Positions 52,815 through 62,590 of a DNA stretch of 64,000 bases are shown here, one piece after another. This DNA comes from Klebsiella sp. BIGb0407. GTDB taxonomy: Bacteria; Pseudomonadota; Gammaproteobacteria; Enterobacterales; Enterobacteriaceae. Position numbers and translations under genes: made by a program. Below the pieces are notes generated by a model, which was not told where the DNA came from, ran no database searches, and saw nothing but the letters and a program-made list of their open reading frames with translations. Positions within the stretch are counted from its first letter, which is position 1, and the number at the start of each line of letters is the position of its first letter. The stretch spans positions 372,001 to 436,000 of the forward strand of contig NZ_JANUEQ010000001.1 in NCBI RefSeq assembly GCF_024807845.1, written 5' to 3'.

Positions 52815-54227
52815 ATGTCCAAGCAACAAATCGGCGTTGTCGGAATGGCTGTAATGGGGCGCAATCTGGCGCTGAATATCGAAAGCCGCGGTTATACTGT
52901 GTCTATTTTTAACCGCTCCAGCGATAAGACCGAAGAAGTCGTTGCCGAGAACCCGGGTAAAAAACTGGTTCCTTACTATACGGTTAAAGAGTTTGTTGAG
53001 TCTCTGGAAACCCCACGCCGTATCCTGTTGATGGTGAAAGCGGGCGCAGGTACTGACAGCGCGATTGATTCCCTGAAACCTTTCCTTGAAAAAGGCGACA
53101 TCATTATTGATGGCGGTAACACCTTCTTCCAGGACACCATTCGTCGTAACCGTGAACTGTCTGCTGAAGGCTTTAACTTTATCGGTACCGGCGTTTCCGG
53201 TGGTGAAGAGGGCGCATTAAAAGGGCCTTCAATCATGCCGGGTGGCCAGAAACACGCCTATGAGCTGGTTGCCCCTATCCTGACCAAGATTGCTGCTGTT
53301 GCTGAAGACGGTGAGCCATGTGTGACCTATATCGGTCCGGACGGCGCGGGTCACTATGTGAAGATGGTGCATAACGGTATCGAGTATGGCGATATGCAGC
53401 TGATCGCAGAAGCTTACTCCCTGCTGAAGCACGGCCTGGGTCTGTCCAATGAAGAGCTGGCAACCACCTTTACCGAGTGGAACCAGGGCGAACTGAGCAG
53501 CTACCTGATCGACATCACCAAAGACATCTTCACCAAAAAAGATGAAGAAGGTAAATATCTGGTTGATGTGATCCTGGATGAAGCGGCGAACAAAGGCACC
53601 GGTAAATGGACCAGCCAGAGTTCACTGGACTTAGGTGAGCCGCTGTCACTGATCACTGAATCCGTCTTCGCTCGCTACATCTCATCGCTGAAAGATCAGC
53701 GCGTTGCTGCCTCTAAAGTGCTGACCGGTCCACAGGTTAAAGCCGTTGAAGGTGATAAAGCTGAGTTCGGCGAGAAAGTACGTCGCGCCCTTTACCTGGG
53801 TAAAATCGTTTCTTACGCACAGGGCTTCTCTCAGCTGCGCGCTGCGTCTGAAGAGCACAACTGGGATCTGAACTACGGTGAAATCGCGAAGATTTTCCGC
53901 GAGGGTTGCATTATTCGTGCCCAGTTCCTGCAGAAAATCACCGATGCCTATGCGCAGAACCCGGCGATTGCTAACCTGCTGCTGGCACCGTACTTTAAGA
54001 ATATCGCTGATGAGTACCAGCAGGCGCTGCGTGACGTTGTGGCTTACGCTGTACAGAACGGTATTCCGGTACCGACCTTTGCTGCCGCTATCACTTACTA
54101 CGACAGCTACCGTGCTGCAGTCCTGCCTGCTAACCTGATCCAGGCGCAGCGTGACTACTTCGGGGCGCATACTTACAAGCGTACTGATAAAGAAGGTGTG
54201 TTCCACACCGAGTGGCTGCAAGACTAA
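52815..54227 (+). CDS. gnd: 6-phosphogluconate dehydrogenase (decarboxylating)
   Basis: 470 residues. NADP motif [70 protein letters not shown], and the catalytic lysine/histidine region [20 protein letters not shown]. It makes ribulose 5-phosphate, CO2 and NADPH in the oxidative pentose phosphate pathway. A good AGGAG ribosome site precedes the ATG and a strong terminator follows. Codon use is that of a highly expressed gene, unlike its neighbours. Confidence 0.97.
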   Translation: MSKQQIGVVGMAVMGRNLALNIESRGYTVSIFNRSSDKTEEVVAENPGKKLVPYYTVKEFVESLETPRRILLMVKAGAGTDSAIDSLKPFLEKGDIIIDGGNTFFQDTIRRNRELSAEGFNFIGTGVSGGEEGALKGPSIMPGGQKHAYELVAPILTKIAAVAEDGEPCVTYIGPDGAGHYVKMVHNGIEYGDMQLIAEAYSLLKHGLGLSNEELATTFTEWNQGELSSYLIDITKDIFTKKDEEGKYLVDVILDEAANKGTGKWTSQSSLDLGEPLSLITESVFARYISSLKDQRVAASKVLTGPQVKAVEGDKAEFGEKVRRALYLGKIVSYAQGFSQLRAASEEHNWDLNYGEIAKIFREGCIIRAQFLQKITDAYAQNPAIANLLLAPYFKNIADEYQQALRDVVAYAVQNGIPVPTFAAAITYYDSYRAAVLPANLIQAQRDYFGAHTYKRTDKEGVFHTEWLQD

Positions 54228-54252
54228 TACTGCGTTTTTACCCCGCTAAATA

Positions 54253-54290
54253 CAGGATACCGCTTCTTAAATGAAGCGGTATCCTGATTT
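54253..54290 (+). terminator. Rho-independent terminator of gnd
   Basis: CAGGATACCGCTTC and GAAGCGGTATCCTG form a 14-bp stem with a 6-base loop followed by ATTTT. Confidence 0.92.
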
Positions 54291-54312
54291 TAAACTTATC
54301 TGAAGGCTCCAG

Positions 54313-55140
54313 TTATAAAGGATAGAGTTCATCAATTATTGCCATATAAATAAGACAGCAATAGCATGTCAGATAATCAGCACAACCTTTCATCAGATAT
54401 TCTTTATAATCGATATTAAGCCCATGACTATCAGGGACCTCCCCTGAGTGAACATAATTGCACCTTACAGCATATATAAAGGCCATAATATCAGAGCTTC
54501 TATACTCCTCAAGCCATGAGATTGATGAGTTTTTCATTAATCGATTAAAACCATCCGCCAAAAATTTTCGCTGTTCTCCCGCGGCTGATGAAGAAAGAGT
54601 ATCTAAATATAATATAGCTTGATTTGTCACATCAATATTTGACCCAGTAATGGTCTGCATGCTGGTAATATTAAAGTTTTCATTTATATCAACAAGATTA
54701 TATTCATACCATTTTGTATAAATGAAACTATTATTAAAAAGATTAGCATATCCCATTGGATTGAAACTAAAATCCAAATTGTTTAGCATATATCTAACCT
54801 CTTTGGTTTCTGGCTCAATATCACCTAAGCCAGATGTCCGCTGCGAAATCAGCCATTTGATATTCTCTAGCTCTCTGGATTTTTTTCTTGTGTGACCAAA
54901 TCCATATTCATTGATTGGCTGTTTAAAAAGTTCATAGCAGTACCACAGCTCTGATAATTTTAAAGTTGACAGGTGTGCTGACAGGTAATTAGTGGGGGCG
55001 GAGATACTGATGTATCTATCTATATCGCATGCCAGGTTAAATCTTTGATTGAACCTTACTAACAAATTAGCGCTGTCTCTTCCCGTATACTCTTTATATT
55101 GTTCCAGTAATGTTTTTTTTGTTTCTTCTAGTTCAACCAT
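54313..55140 (-). CDS. Unrecognised AT-rich gene with a HEPN-like RxxxxH motif
   Basis: 275 residues, not recognised as a family. The protein is rich in Asn, Ser and Tyr, and the gene is much richer in A+T than gnd. Near the C-terminus the sequence AVRCNYVHSGE (Arg226, His231) fits the Rx4-6H motif of HEPN RNase domains and sits within predicted helices (IMAFIYAVRCNYVH and YLTCYCCLIYMAIIDEL), as in HEPN bundles. It stands alone and is convergent with gnd. A recent acquisition and a defence-like role are possible but unproven. Confidence 0.65.
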   Translation of the reverse strand: MVELEETKKTLLEQYKEYTGRDSANLLVRFNQRFNLACDIDRYISISAPTNYLSAHLSTLKLSELWYCYELFKQPINEYGFGHTRKKSRELENIKWLISQRTSGLGDIEPETKEVRYMLNNLDFSFNPMGYANLFNNSFIYTKWYEYNLVDINENFNITSMQTITGSNIDVTNQAILYLDTLSSSAAGEQRKFLADGFNRLMKNSSISWLEEYRSSDIMAFIYAVRCNYVHSGEVPDSHGLNIDYKEYLMKGCADYLTCYCCLIYMAIIDELYPL

Positions 55141-55587
55141 GATTTCTCTTGCTATTAATATTGTTTTATTTATGACATAAAGTTATCGTATCAATCAGGA
55201 AATATCAAATTTAATTTGAGAAAATAATGCCTGGGTTGATATTAAAGTAGTAAATTGTAGAAGTGATAATAATAGTTTCATATACGTGATGTTAGCCATG
55301 AGTATATTGATTGTTTTTATTAAGATTGAAACCCCCGAAACTTGTTATTGTTTGTGAGATGAAATTTATCTTATGGTAGCTTATTGTATTGTTGAGTTAA
55401 CTTATAAAGAGAGTTGATTTTTATTTCTATTTTCCATGCTATTTTCATAAAAAAACACTCATTCTTTCGCTAGAGTCTCCGTTAATAACATCTATCGGCG
55501 TATTTTTATCATGTAAAAAATTAGTTTCATTATTGTGTATGAATCTAATGTATATAAATTAATGTTATATATTAAATAAGGGAAGGT
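55141..55587. other. AT-rich divergent region between the orphan gene and the chemoreceptor gene
   Basis: About 450 bases, very AT-rich, holding the promoters of both neighbours. I see no flagellar sigma-28 promoter of full consensus and no gene. Confidence 0.4.
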
Positions 55588-57147
55588 ATGTTGTTAGCAA
55601 ATTTACGTATTGGGGTTAGACTCGGGGCCGGTTTTTCTGTCCTGATTATCATGTTGTTTGTAGTGAGTTTTTTTTCACTTTCTAAATTATCAGATTTCCA
55701 GTCTAATGCCCGTGGTATCGTGTCAGAGATCTATCCTTTAACCAAAGAGTCTAACAATCTTATCGATCTGGTTAATGAACATTTTATCGGCTATTCGCAG
55801 CTGATACTGGCGAGTGAGCAAGCGCGGCGTGAAGGATATTTGAGCAATATTATGGCTCATCGTAAGGAGATAGGAAGTCTGCTTGATAATATTGAACGAG
55901 GAATTACTAAAGAAAGTTCACGTAAATATACCGACGCGATTAATCAGCATCGTGCGAAATTTTTAACATCGGCAGATAAAGTCATTAGTGCGATACAGGC
56001 TGGAAATCGCTATGAAGCAGCAGAAGAATTCAATAATAACCTGAGTAAACTTCAGGCTCTGTATATCAATGCAGTGAAGGATATGGCGAACTACCAGGGT
56101 GATACCATGGACACCTCAATAGAGGTGATGGCGGTTGAATATAATAATGCACGTCTGATTTTACTGATCATTCTTGCGCTTTCTATTACCGCTAGTGTCG
56201 TTATCGCCTATTCGCTCACCCGAAGTGTAACTCGGCCTATTCAGCGAGCTTTGCAAGTGGCAGATAGCGTAGCTCAGGGGGATTTAACCTCGCAGATTAA
56301 CGTCACCAGTACCGATGAAACTGGATTATTACTGAAATCGCTGGATCATATGAACACCAGTCTCAGTGCGCTGGTTGGGCAAGTTCGTGATGGTGCAGAT
56401 ACGATATCCATTGCAGCAACGCAAATTGCGGCTGGTAATCAGGATTTATCAGCACGTACTGAAGAACAGGCCAGTTCCCTGGAGGAAACGGCTTCCTCAA
56501 TGGAGCAGTTAACGGCAACAATTAAAAACACCGCGGAAAATACCACTCAGGCTGCACATATTGCACATCAGGCAACCGACGCGGCGAAGAAAAGTGGTCA
56601 GGTGATGATTTCCGTTACGGAAAAAATGCGCGGTATCCGCGATTCTTCTTTGCGTATGGCGGAGATAATCAATGTCATTGATGGCATATCATTCCAGACC
56701 AATATTCTGGCGCTAAATGCTGCAGTAGAAGCGGCGAGGGCAGGTGAACAAGGTCGTGGATTCGCGGTCGTTGCAGGCGAAGTACGCTCTCTGGCTCAGT
56801 CCAGCGCCACTGCAGCCCGAGAGATAAAAGATTTAATCGATGACTCGGTGAGAAAAGTACAGGAAGGCATGCTGCTGGTAAATACTGCAGAGGAGACCAT
56901 TGACGGGCTCACAGGGTTTGTTCGTGATGTTAACGAGGTGATCAGTGAAATTTCGCAGGCCAGTAGTGAACAGAGCGACGGGATCCATCAAATCAATATC
57001 GCTGTCGGACAAATAGATACCACGACTCAGCAGAATGCGGCTCTGGTAGAGGAGTCGGCTGCAGCGGCATTTTCTTTACAGGCACAGTCTCTCGCGCTGG
57101 CTGAATCGGTCAGTGCGTTCAAGCTACAACTGGCTAATGCTCAGTAA
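55588..57147 (+). CDS. Methyl-accepting chemotaxis protein
   Basis: 519 residues. TM1 at about 10-32, a periplasmic four-helix-bundle sensor (about 33-188), TM2 at 190-212 (LILLIILALSITASVVIAYSL), HAMP (about 213-265), and the cytoplasmic signalling hairpin with the conserved tip ISFQTNILALNAAVEAARAGEQGRGFAVVAGEVRSLAQ. The C-terminus (FKLQLANAQ) has no NWETF-type pentapeptide for CheR/CheB docking, so it should depend on other receptors for methylation. The ligand is unknown. GGGAAGG precedes the ATG. Confidence 0.93.
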   Translation: MLLANLRIGVRLGAGFSVLIIMLFVVSFFSLSKLSDFQSNARGIVSEIYPLTKESNNLIDLVNEHFIGYSQLILASEQARREGYLSNIMAHRKEIGSLLDNIERGITKESSRKYTDAINQHRAKFLTSADKVISAIQAGNRYEAAEEFNNNLSKLQALYINAVKDMANYQGDTMDTSIEVMAVEYNNARLILLIILALSITASVVIAYSLTRSVTRPIQRALQVADSVAQGDLTSQINVTSTDETGLLLKSLDHMNTSLSALVGQVRDGADTISIAATQIAAGNQDLSARTEEQASSLEETASSMEQLTATIKNTAENTTQAAHIAHQATDAAKKSGQVMISVTEKMRGIRDSSLRMAEIINVIDGISFQTNILALNAAVEAARAGEQGRGFAVVAGEVRSLAQSSATAAREIKDLIDDSVRKVQEGMLLVNTAEETIDGLTGFVRDVNEVISEISQASSEQSDGIHQINIAVGQIDTTTQQNAALVEESAAAAFSLQAQSLALAESVSAFKLQLANAQ

Positions 57148-57227
57148 GGGAATGGGGTACCCGGAGTTGTTATAGAGCGCCGATATAAAATAACGACGGA
57201 TGAGCCATGCTCATCCGCCAAATAATG

Positions 57228-58475
<1,248 letters not shown>

Positions 58476-58513
58476 TTAATGAGACTGTTTAATTTCCAGC
58501 CTGCTTTTTATCC

Positions 58514-59455
58514 TCAAGAAGGATTCAGCCCTGAATCGCCATCCGGCGAGGCCAGATGACTCAATCTCTGATGTATGAAATCAATGAGGGCTCTTGTTTT
58601 AGCGGGTAAGTAACGCCTGTCTGAGTAAAGTGCAAATAAATGCAATGGGGCTGCAGATTGTTGAAACGAAACTTCTATTAAGCTTCCATCCTTAATATAG
58701 GGCTGGCAGGCCTGTTTCGATAGAATGGCAAAACCGACACCTGCTACCGCGGCTCGTCCTGCCATCTCTCCGCTGTTTACCCGATAATGCCCATTGACCT
58801 TAATGGTTTCGAACCCTCCCTTTTTATTGACAAACTGCCAGGGCGTACCTTTTAGCGCACTCACTGTTGTAATACAGGGTAATTCTTCAAATTGCCGGAT
58901 ATCAGTAGGGGTGCCATAACGCTGAATGAGGGAGGGGGCTGCAACAATAGTGCAAGGGATAGTCATCAAATGACGGGCTATATAGTCGCTGTCATCCATC
59001 TGACCACGGGTAACAATAATAGCCAAATCCAGATCGTCCCGCAGGGATTCCAGTCCCGATAAATTGGTGACGCAGCTTATTTCCAGATCCGGATACTGAC
59101 TGGCAAAATCGGCAACAACAGAACCCAGCAATGCAGGACCTATTTCATTGGGAATACAGATACGTAACGGGCCCTTGAGTTGCATTTGCTGCGATGTTAA
59201 TTCTGTCTCCGTTTGTTCAAGCGCCTCCAGTATGGGTTTAGACCGGGCATAGAGCAGGTGCCCCATCTGGGTGAGTTTCATATGTCGGGTGCTGCGCTCA
59301 ATAAGCTGAAGATTCAGTTTTTCTTCTAGCTGAGAAATACAACGACTCACATTTGATGTCGGCATTTCAAGCACTTTCGAGGCACCAACAAAACTTTCTT
59401 TTTCAACCACAGCAATGAACACTTTCAGTGAATTAATATCAAGACCCGGACGCAT
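58514..59455 (-). CDS. LysR-family regulator
   Basis: 313 residues from the ATG at 59455 (GGGAT upstream). N-terminal helix-turn-helix LDINSLKVFIAVVEKESFVGASKVLEMPTSNVSRCISQLEEKLNLQLIERS is of the CrgA/AaeR-like LysR type, followed by the effector domain. It is divergent from the MFS gene, which it probably regulates. Confidence 0.9.
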   Translation of the reverse strand: MRPGLDINSLKVFIAVVEKESFVGASKVLEMPTSNVSRCISQLEEKLNLQLIERSTRHMKLTQMGHLLYARSKPILEALEQTETELTSQQMQLKGPLRICIPNEIGPALLGSVVADFASQYPDLEISCVTNLSGLESLRDDLDLAIIVTRGQMDDSDYIARHLMTIPCTIVAAPSLIQRYGTPTDIRQFEELPCITTVSALKGTPWQFVNKKGGFETIKVNGHYRVNSGEMAGRAAVAGVGFAILSKQACQPYIKDGSLIEVSFQQSAAPLHLFALYSDRRYLPAKTRALIDFIHQRLSHLASPDGDSGLNPS

Positions 59456-59558
59456 CAATTATCCCATATTTGATAATAATAATTCCAATTTTTACCATAT
59501 AATAAAATAAATTGATAGCAGTTAGACTTGGATCTCTTTCATCCACAGGTTACTTGCT

Positions 59559-60752
59559 ATGCCACTGCTCACACAGACGTTAAATCATAAAGCCCTTATG
59601 CGGATAGCCATAGTAATGGCTTTTATCCAGTTCACTAATGCGCTGGAATATATGATGTTTAATCCGATATTTGCTTTTATGGCCGCTGATTTCGCCGTTC
59701 CCGTATCATTCTCAGGATATGTATCCGGTATGTACACACTGGGAGCAGTCCTCGCGGGCGTTATCGCCTTTTACTGGATTAGTCGTTTCAATCAGAAACG
59801 TTTTTTAATCGCGAATATGGCTCTGTTAGGTCTGCTGACACTGTTGACCACCTTCACCTCCAGTTTTAGCCTTCTGCTGACGCTACGATTCTGTGCTGGA
59901 CTAGTTGGAGGTACGACAATGGGGGTAGGTATCAGTATATTGATAAACAACGCGCCAACCGAGTTACGTGGAAAAATGCTGGCGACGGTGATTGCGTCAT
60001 TTTCGATGGTAAGCATTATAGGAATGCCCGCGATATTATTTTTGTGTACTCATTATGGCTGGCATATTGCTTTAGGGTTAATCAGCGTACTTTGTTTACT
60101 CGCATTACCGCTGATTATATCCATCATCCCCCAGGATCCTGGCTCTTTCGAAACGCCCCGCAGGCTGGCTTTCAGCCCGGAGACTTTACTGTTTGCCTCC
60201 AGCAATGCGCTTGTCCAGTTTAGTCCGATGCTGGTCATTCCTGTTCTGGTACCCTTAATGACACAGCAGTTAGGGGCATCAGAAGATCAGTTACCCTGGC
60301 TGTTCTTCGCCGGGGGAATTGCAGGATATCTGTCTACAAAAATGACAGGCATATTAACCTGCCGTTTTTCTGCTTTGATTCTGGCCACGGCTTCAACCCT
60401 TGTGTTTATTCTGAGTTTGCTCATACCCGCTCTGGGCTATCAGCATGCTGCGCTATTTATGACATTATTTCTCGGGGCCTCATACAGTCGGCTGGTTTCA
60501 TCTTCGGTAGTTGCGATTCAGTTTCCTGATGACAAGCAACGAGCAGGGTTCTCTTCATTACAGACATCAATAATGTATTTGCTTACCACCGTCGCATTTT
60601 TCCTCTCCGCTTTTCTATTACCTGATCACAATCTGGCACTATTGAATGTGAACAAATTGTTGGCAGTCTGTGCAATTACCGCGTTAGGATTCCCTGGTAT
60701 TGTTATCATTCTGCAAAAGAGACTGGCTAAACGGCGGGTAGAGAATTCCTGA
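59559..60752 (+). CDS. MFS transporter, likely efflux
   Basis: 397 residues with about twelve helices; the first cytoplasmic loop reads ISRFNQKRF and the helix-5 region LRFCAGLVGGTTMGVGISILI resembles the drug-proton-antiporter motif. It belongs to the arabinose-efflux-permease-like group. It is divergent from a LysR regulator, a typical efflux/regulator pair, and precedes a DUF1349 gene by 115 bases. The substrate is unknown. Confidence 0.82.
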   Translation: MPLLTQTLNHKALMRIAIVMAFIQFTNALEYMMFNPIFAFMAADFAVPVSFSGYVSGMYTLGAVLAGVIAFYWISRFNQKRFLIANMALLGLLTLLTTFTSSFSLLLTLRFCAGLVGGTTMGVGISILINNAPTELRGKMLATVIASFSMVSIIGMPAILFLCTHYGWHIALGLISVLCLLALPLIISIIPQDPGSFETPRRLAFSPETLLFASSNALVQFSPMLVIPVLVPLMTQQLGASEDQLPWLFFAGGIAGYLSTKMTGILTCRFSALILATASTLVFILSLLIPALGYQHAALFMTLFLGASYSRLVSSSVVAIQFPDDKQRAGFSSLQTSIMYLLTTVAFFLSAFLLPDHNLALLNVNKLLAVCAITALGFPGIVIILQKRLAKRRVENS

Positions 60753-60867
60753 GCACGAGTAAAAATATAAAACAGAATAAATATTTTAAGTTAAAAACAA
60801 ATAATGTCATTATCGATGCTCTTAATATTTGTTCCACTATTATCCCCGCATTAACATGGAGAATGAT

Positions 60868-61497
60868 ATGCACGGTTTCGTTCCTGAAGTGTTTTTAGCA
60901 TCTATTGGTTCTGAGTGGTCTGTTGATGAAAAGCAGCAAATTCTGACCGGTTTCGCCCATCCGGTCAGTGATATTTATATCGATCCTTCCTGTAATCAGC
61001 CCGATTCGGTCGCAGCACCGCGCCATGATGCGGCGACCTTGATGGCTCCGGCTCCCAAGGGGGATTTCCAGTTATCCTCGACGGTCACGGTGGGTTTCAA
61101 AGAGACGTTTGATGCGGGCGTGCTGTTACTAAGAGCAAGTGAACAGGTCTGGGCCAAACTGTGTTTTGAATACTCTCCGGATGGTGAGGCGATGGTGGTG
61201 TCGGTGGTGAATAAAGGTAAAACATCAGACGATGCTAATGCCTTTGTTGTCTCTGGTTCCACGGTGGGATTACGTATATCCCGTAAAGCTAATGTTTATT
61301 CGTTTCATGCCGCAGTGGAAAAAAATCGCTGGATCTTTATCCGTGCCTTTTCATTTGATGAGGTGACCCAGAGTACCATTGATGAAATGACCCTGGGCTT
61401 TATGACCCAGTCTCCGAATGGAGAAGGGTGCAAGGTTGAATTTGGCGATATTTCACTGACGCATACCACGCTTGCCTCTCTCAGAGACGGAAATTGA
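60868..61497 (+). CDS. DUF1349-family protein (concanavalin-like fold)
   Basis: 209 residues from the ATG at 60868, which has GGAG seven bases upstream; in-frame starts at 60829 and 60856 are weaker. It matches the DUF1349/YesU-like jelly-roll family (FQLSSTVTVGFKETFDAGVLLLRASEQVWAKLCFEYSPDGEAMVVSVVNKG, and KVEFGDISLTHTTLASLRDG at the end). These are cytosolic proteins presumed to bind or act on sugars; the function is not established. No signal peptide. Confidence 0.82.
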   Translation: MHGFVPEVFLASIGSEWSVDEKQQILTGFAHPVSDIYIDPSCNQPDSVAAPRHDAATLMAPAPKGDFQLSSTVTVGFKETFDAGVLLLRASEQVWAKLCFEYSPDGEAMVVSVVNKGKTSDDANAFVVSGSTVGLRISRKANVYSFHAAVEKNRWIFIRAFSFDEVTQSTIDEMTLGFMTQSPNGEGCKVEFGDISLTHTTLASLRDGN

Positions 61498-61540
61498 TAT
61501 TCAGACTCAACCGATCTATCTGAAATTTTGAGGTTGAATA

Positions 61541-61556
61541 TGTGAAATGGTTCACA
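61541..61556 (+). promoter_or_regulatory. CRP site of the bgl-type operon
   Basis: TGTGA-AATGGT-TCACA is a perfect CRP core dyad, about 70 bases upstream of the predicted transcript start near the RAT. A TTGCTA / TTAATT promoter pair with 17-base spacing lies at 61585-61613. Confidence 0.88.
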
Positions 61557-61620
61557 ATTATTATCTGGTCTGAGTGAAACCCGATTGCTAAGTTTATCGG
61601 CTTATGGTTAATTAAACGCT

Positions 61621-61651
61621 GGATTGTAACTGTGAATAACAGGCAAAACCT
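61621..61651 (+). promoter_or_regulatory. RAT antiterminator site for the BglG-type protein
   Basis: GGATTGTAACTGTGAATAAC followed by AGGCAAAACCT matches the ribonucleic antiterminator of bgl/lic operons. It overlaps the left arm of the terminator that follows, so binding of the antiterminator protein excludes termination. Confidence 0.9.
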
Positions 61652-61692
61652 AGAAAGAGTCATGACTCTTTTTATGTTTTGCCTTTTTTTTT
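61641..61692 (+). terminator. Leader terminator ahead of the BglG-type gene
   Basis: GGCAAAAC and GTTTTGCC pair, enclosing a second hairpin (AAAGAGTCATGACTCTTT), and nine T follow. It is placed before the ATG at 61702 and overlaps the RAT. Confidence 0.92.
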
Positions 61693-61701
61693 GGGTAAAA
61701 T

Positions 61702-62532
61702 ATGCGTATTCAACGGGTTCTTAATAACAATGTTGTCGTGGCACATGATGCCGTAAACCATGAATGCATTATCATTGGTAAAGGTATTGGTTTTGGTAAA
61801 AAAACCGGCGATATCATTGACCCTTCTCTTTCCCAGAAAATATACCGCCACGATGAGAATATTAACCTGACTTCCGGTCAGGATTATTATTCTGATATTC
61901 CTGAGTCGCTTTTTCATATTGTCTCCGAGATTGTCACTCAAGCTAAAACCAGACTTGACCGTAATATACACAAAAGCGTATATGCATCTCTGCTTGACCA
62001 TCTTAATTTCGCTATTGAACGTGACCGCCTTGGAAAGCGTATTAAAAACCAGCTGCTGTGGGATATAAAAAGACTGTATCGCGAAGAGTTTCGTATTGGC
62101 AGTGAAGCTATTGATAAAATTAACCAGCAACTCGGTACCGCGCTGGATGAAAATGAAGCTGCCTTTGTAGCGTTGCACCTCCTCAATGCCCAGCAAGACG
62201 GCACTATGCCTGATGTCAGCGATGTCTCTAAAATCATTCAGGAAACTCTGAATATTATTAAGTACCATTTCCGTATCGAATACAAAGAAGACTCACTGAA
62301 TTTTCAGCGGCTGGTGACACATCTTAAATTTTTCGCCCACCGCTTATTAAGCAACTCCTATGTAGATAATCGGGATGGTTCTCTGAATGAACTGGTTTCG
62401 ATGAAATATAAACAGTCACATGAGTGCGCGGTGAAAATAAGTGATTTTATTAATAAAAATTACGGAAGAAAGCTCACCGATGATGAGGTGATGTTTTTAA
62501 CCATACATACGGAAAATCTTAGAAACGAATAA
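61702..62532 (+). CDS. BglG/LicT-family transcriptional antiterminator
   Basis: 276 residues. N-terminal RNA-binding CAT domain (MRIQRVLNNNVVVAHDAVNHECIIIGKGIGFGKKTGD), then PRD1 and PRD2 with phosphorylatable histidines (LDRNIHKSVYASLLDHL, VALHLLNAQ, HLKFFAHRLLS, FLTIHTENL). It binds the RAT at 61621 when the PTS permease is transporting sugar. The downstream gene is the matching beta-glucoside EII. I leave the symbol empty because several paralogous bgl-type operons occur in enterics. Confidence 0.93.
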   Translation: MRIQRVLNNNVVVAHDAVNHECIIIGKGIGFGKKTGDIIDPSLSQKIYRHDENINLTSGQDYYSDIPESLFHIVSEIVTQAKTRLDRNIHKSVYASLLDHLNFAIERDRLGKRIKNQLLWDIKRLYREEFRIGSEAIDKINQQLGTALDENEAAFVALHLLNAQQDGTMPDVSDVSKIIQETLNIIKYHFRIEYKEDSLNFQRLVTHLKFFAHRLLSNSYVDNRDGSLNELVSMKYKQSHECAVKISDFINKNYGRKLTDDEVMFLTIHTENLRNE

Positions 62533-62590
62533 TCCGTACTGAATTAAAAAAGCTATTTCCTAAAATCAATTCCAGAATTGAGGTCTCACT

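Noticed and set aside
53682-54221. 179-codon minus-strand frame inside gnd
   Set aside because: It is a mirror frame caused by the strong codon bias of gnd.
59465-59490. Fur box between the LysR gene and the MFS gene
   Set aside because: Only the left half (GATAATAATAATT) resembles the consensus; the right half does not.
61672-62268. 198-codon minus-strand frame inside the BglG-type gene
   Set aside because: It is antisense to a complete antiterminator protein and starts over the leader terminator.
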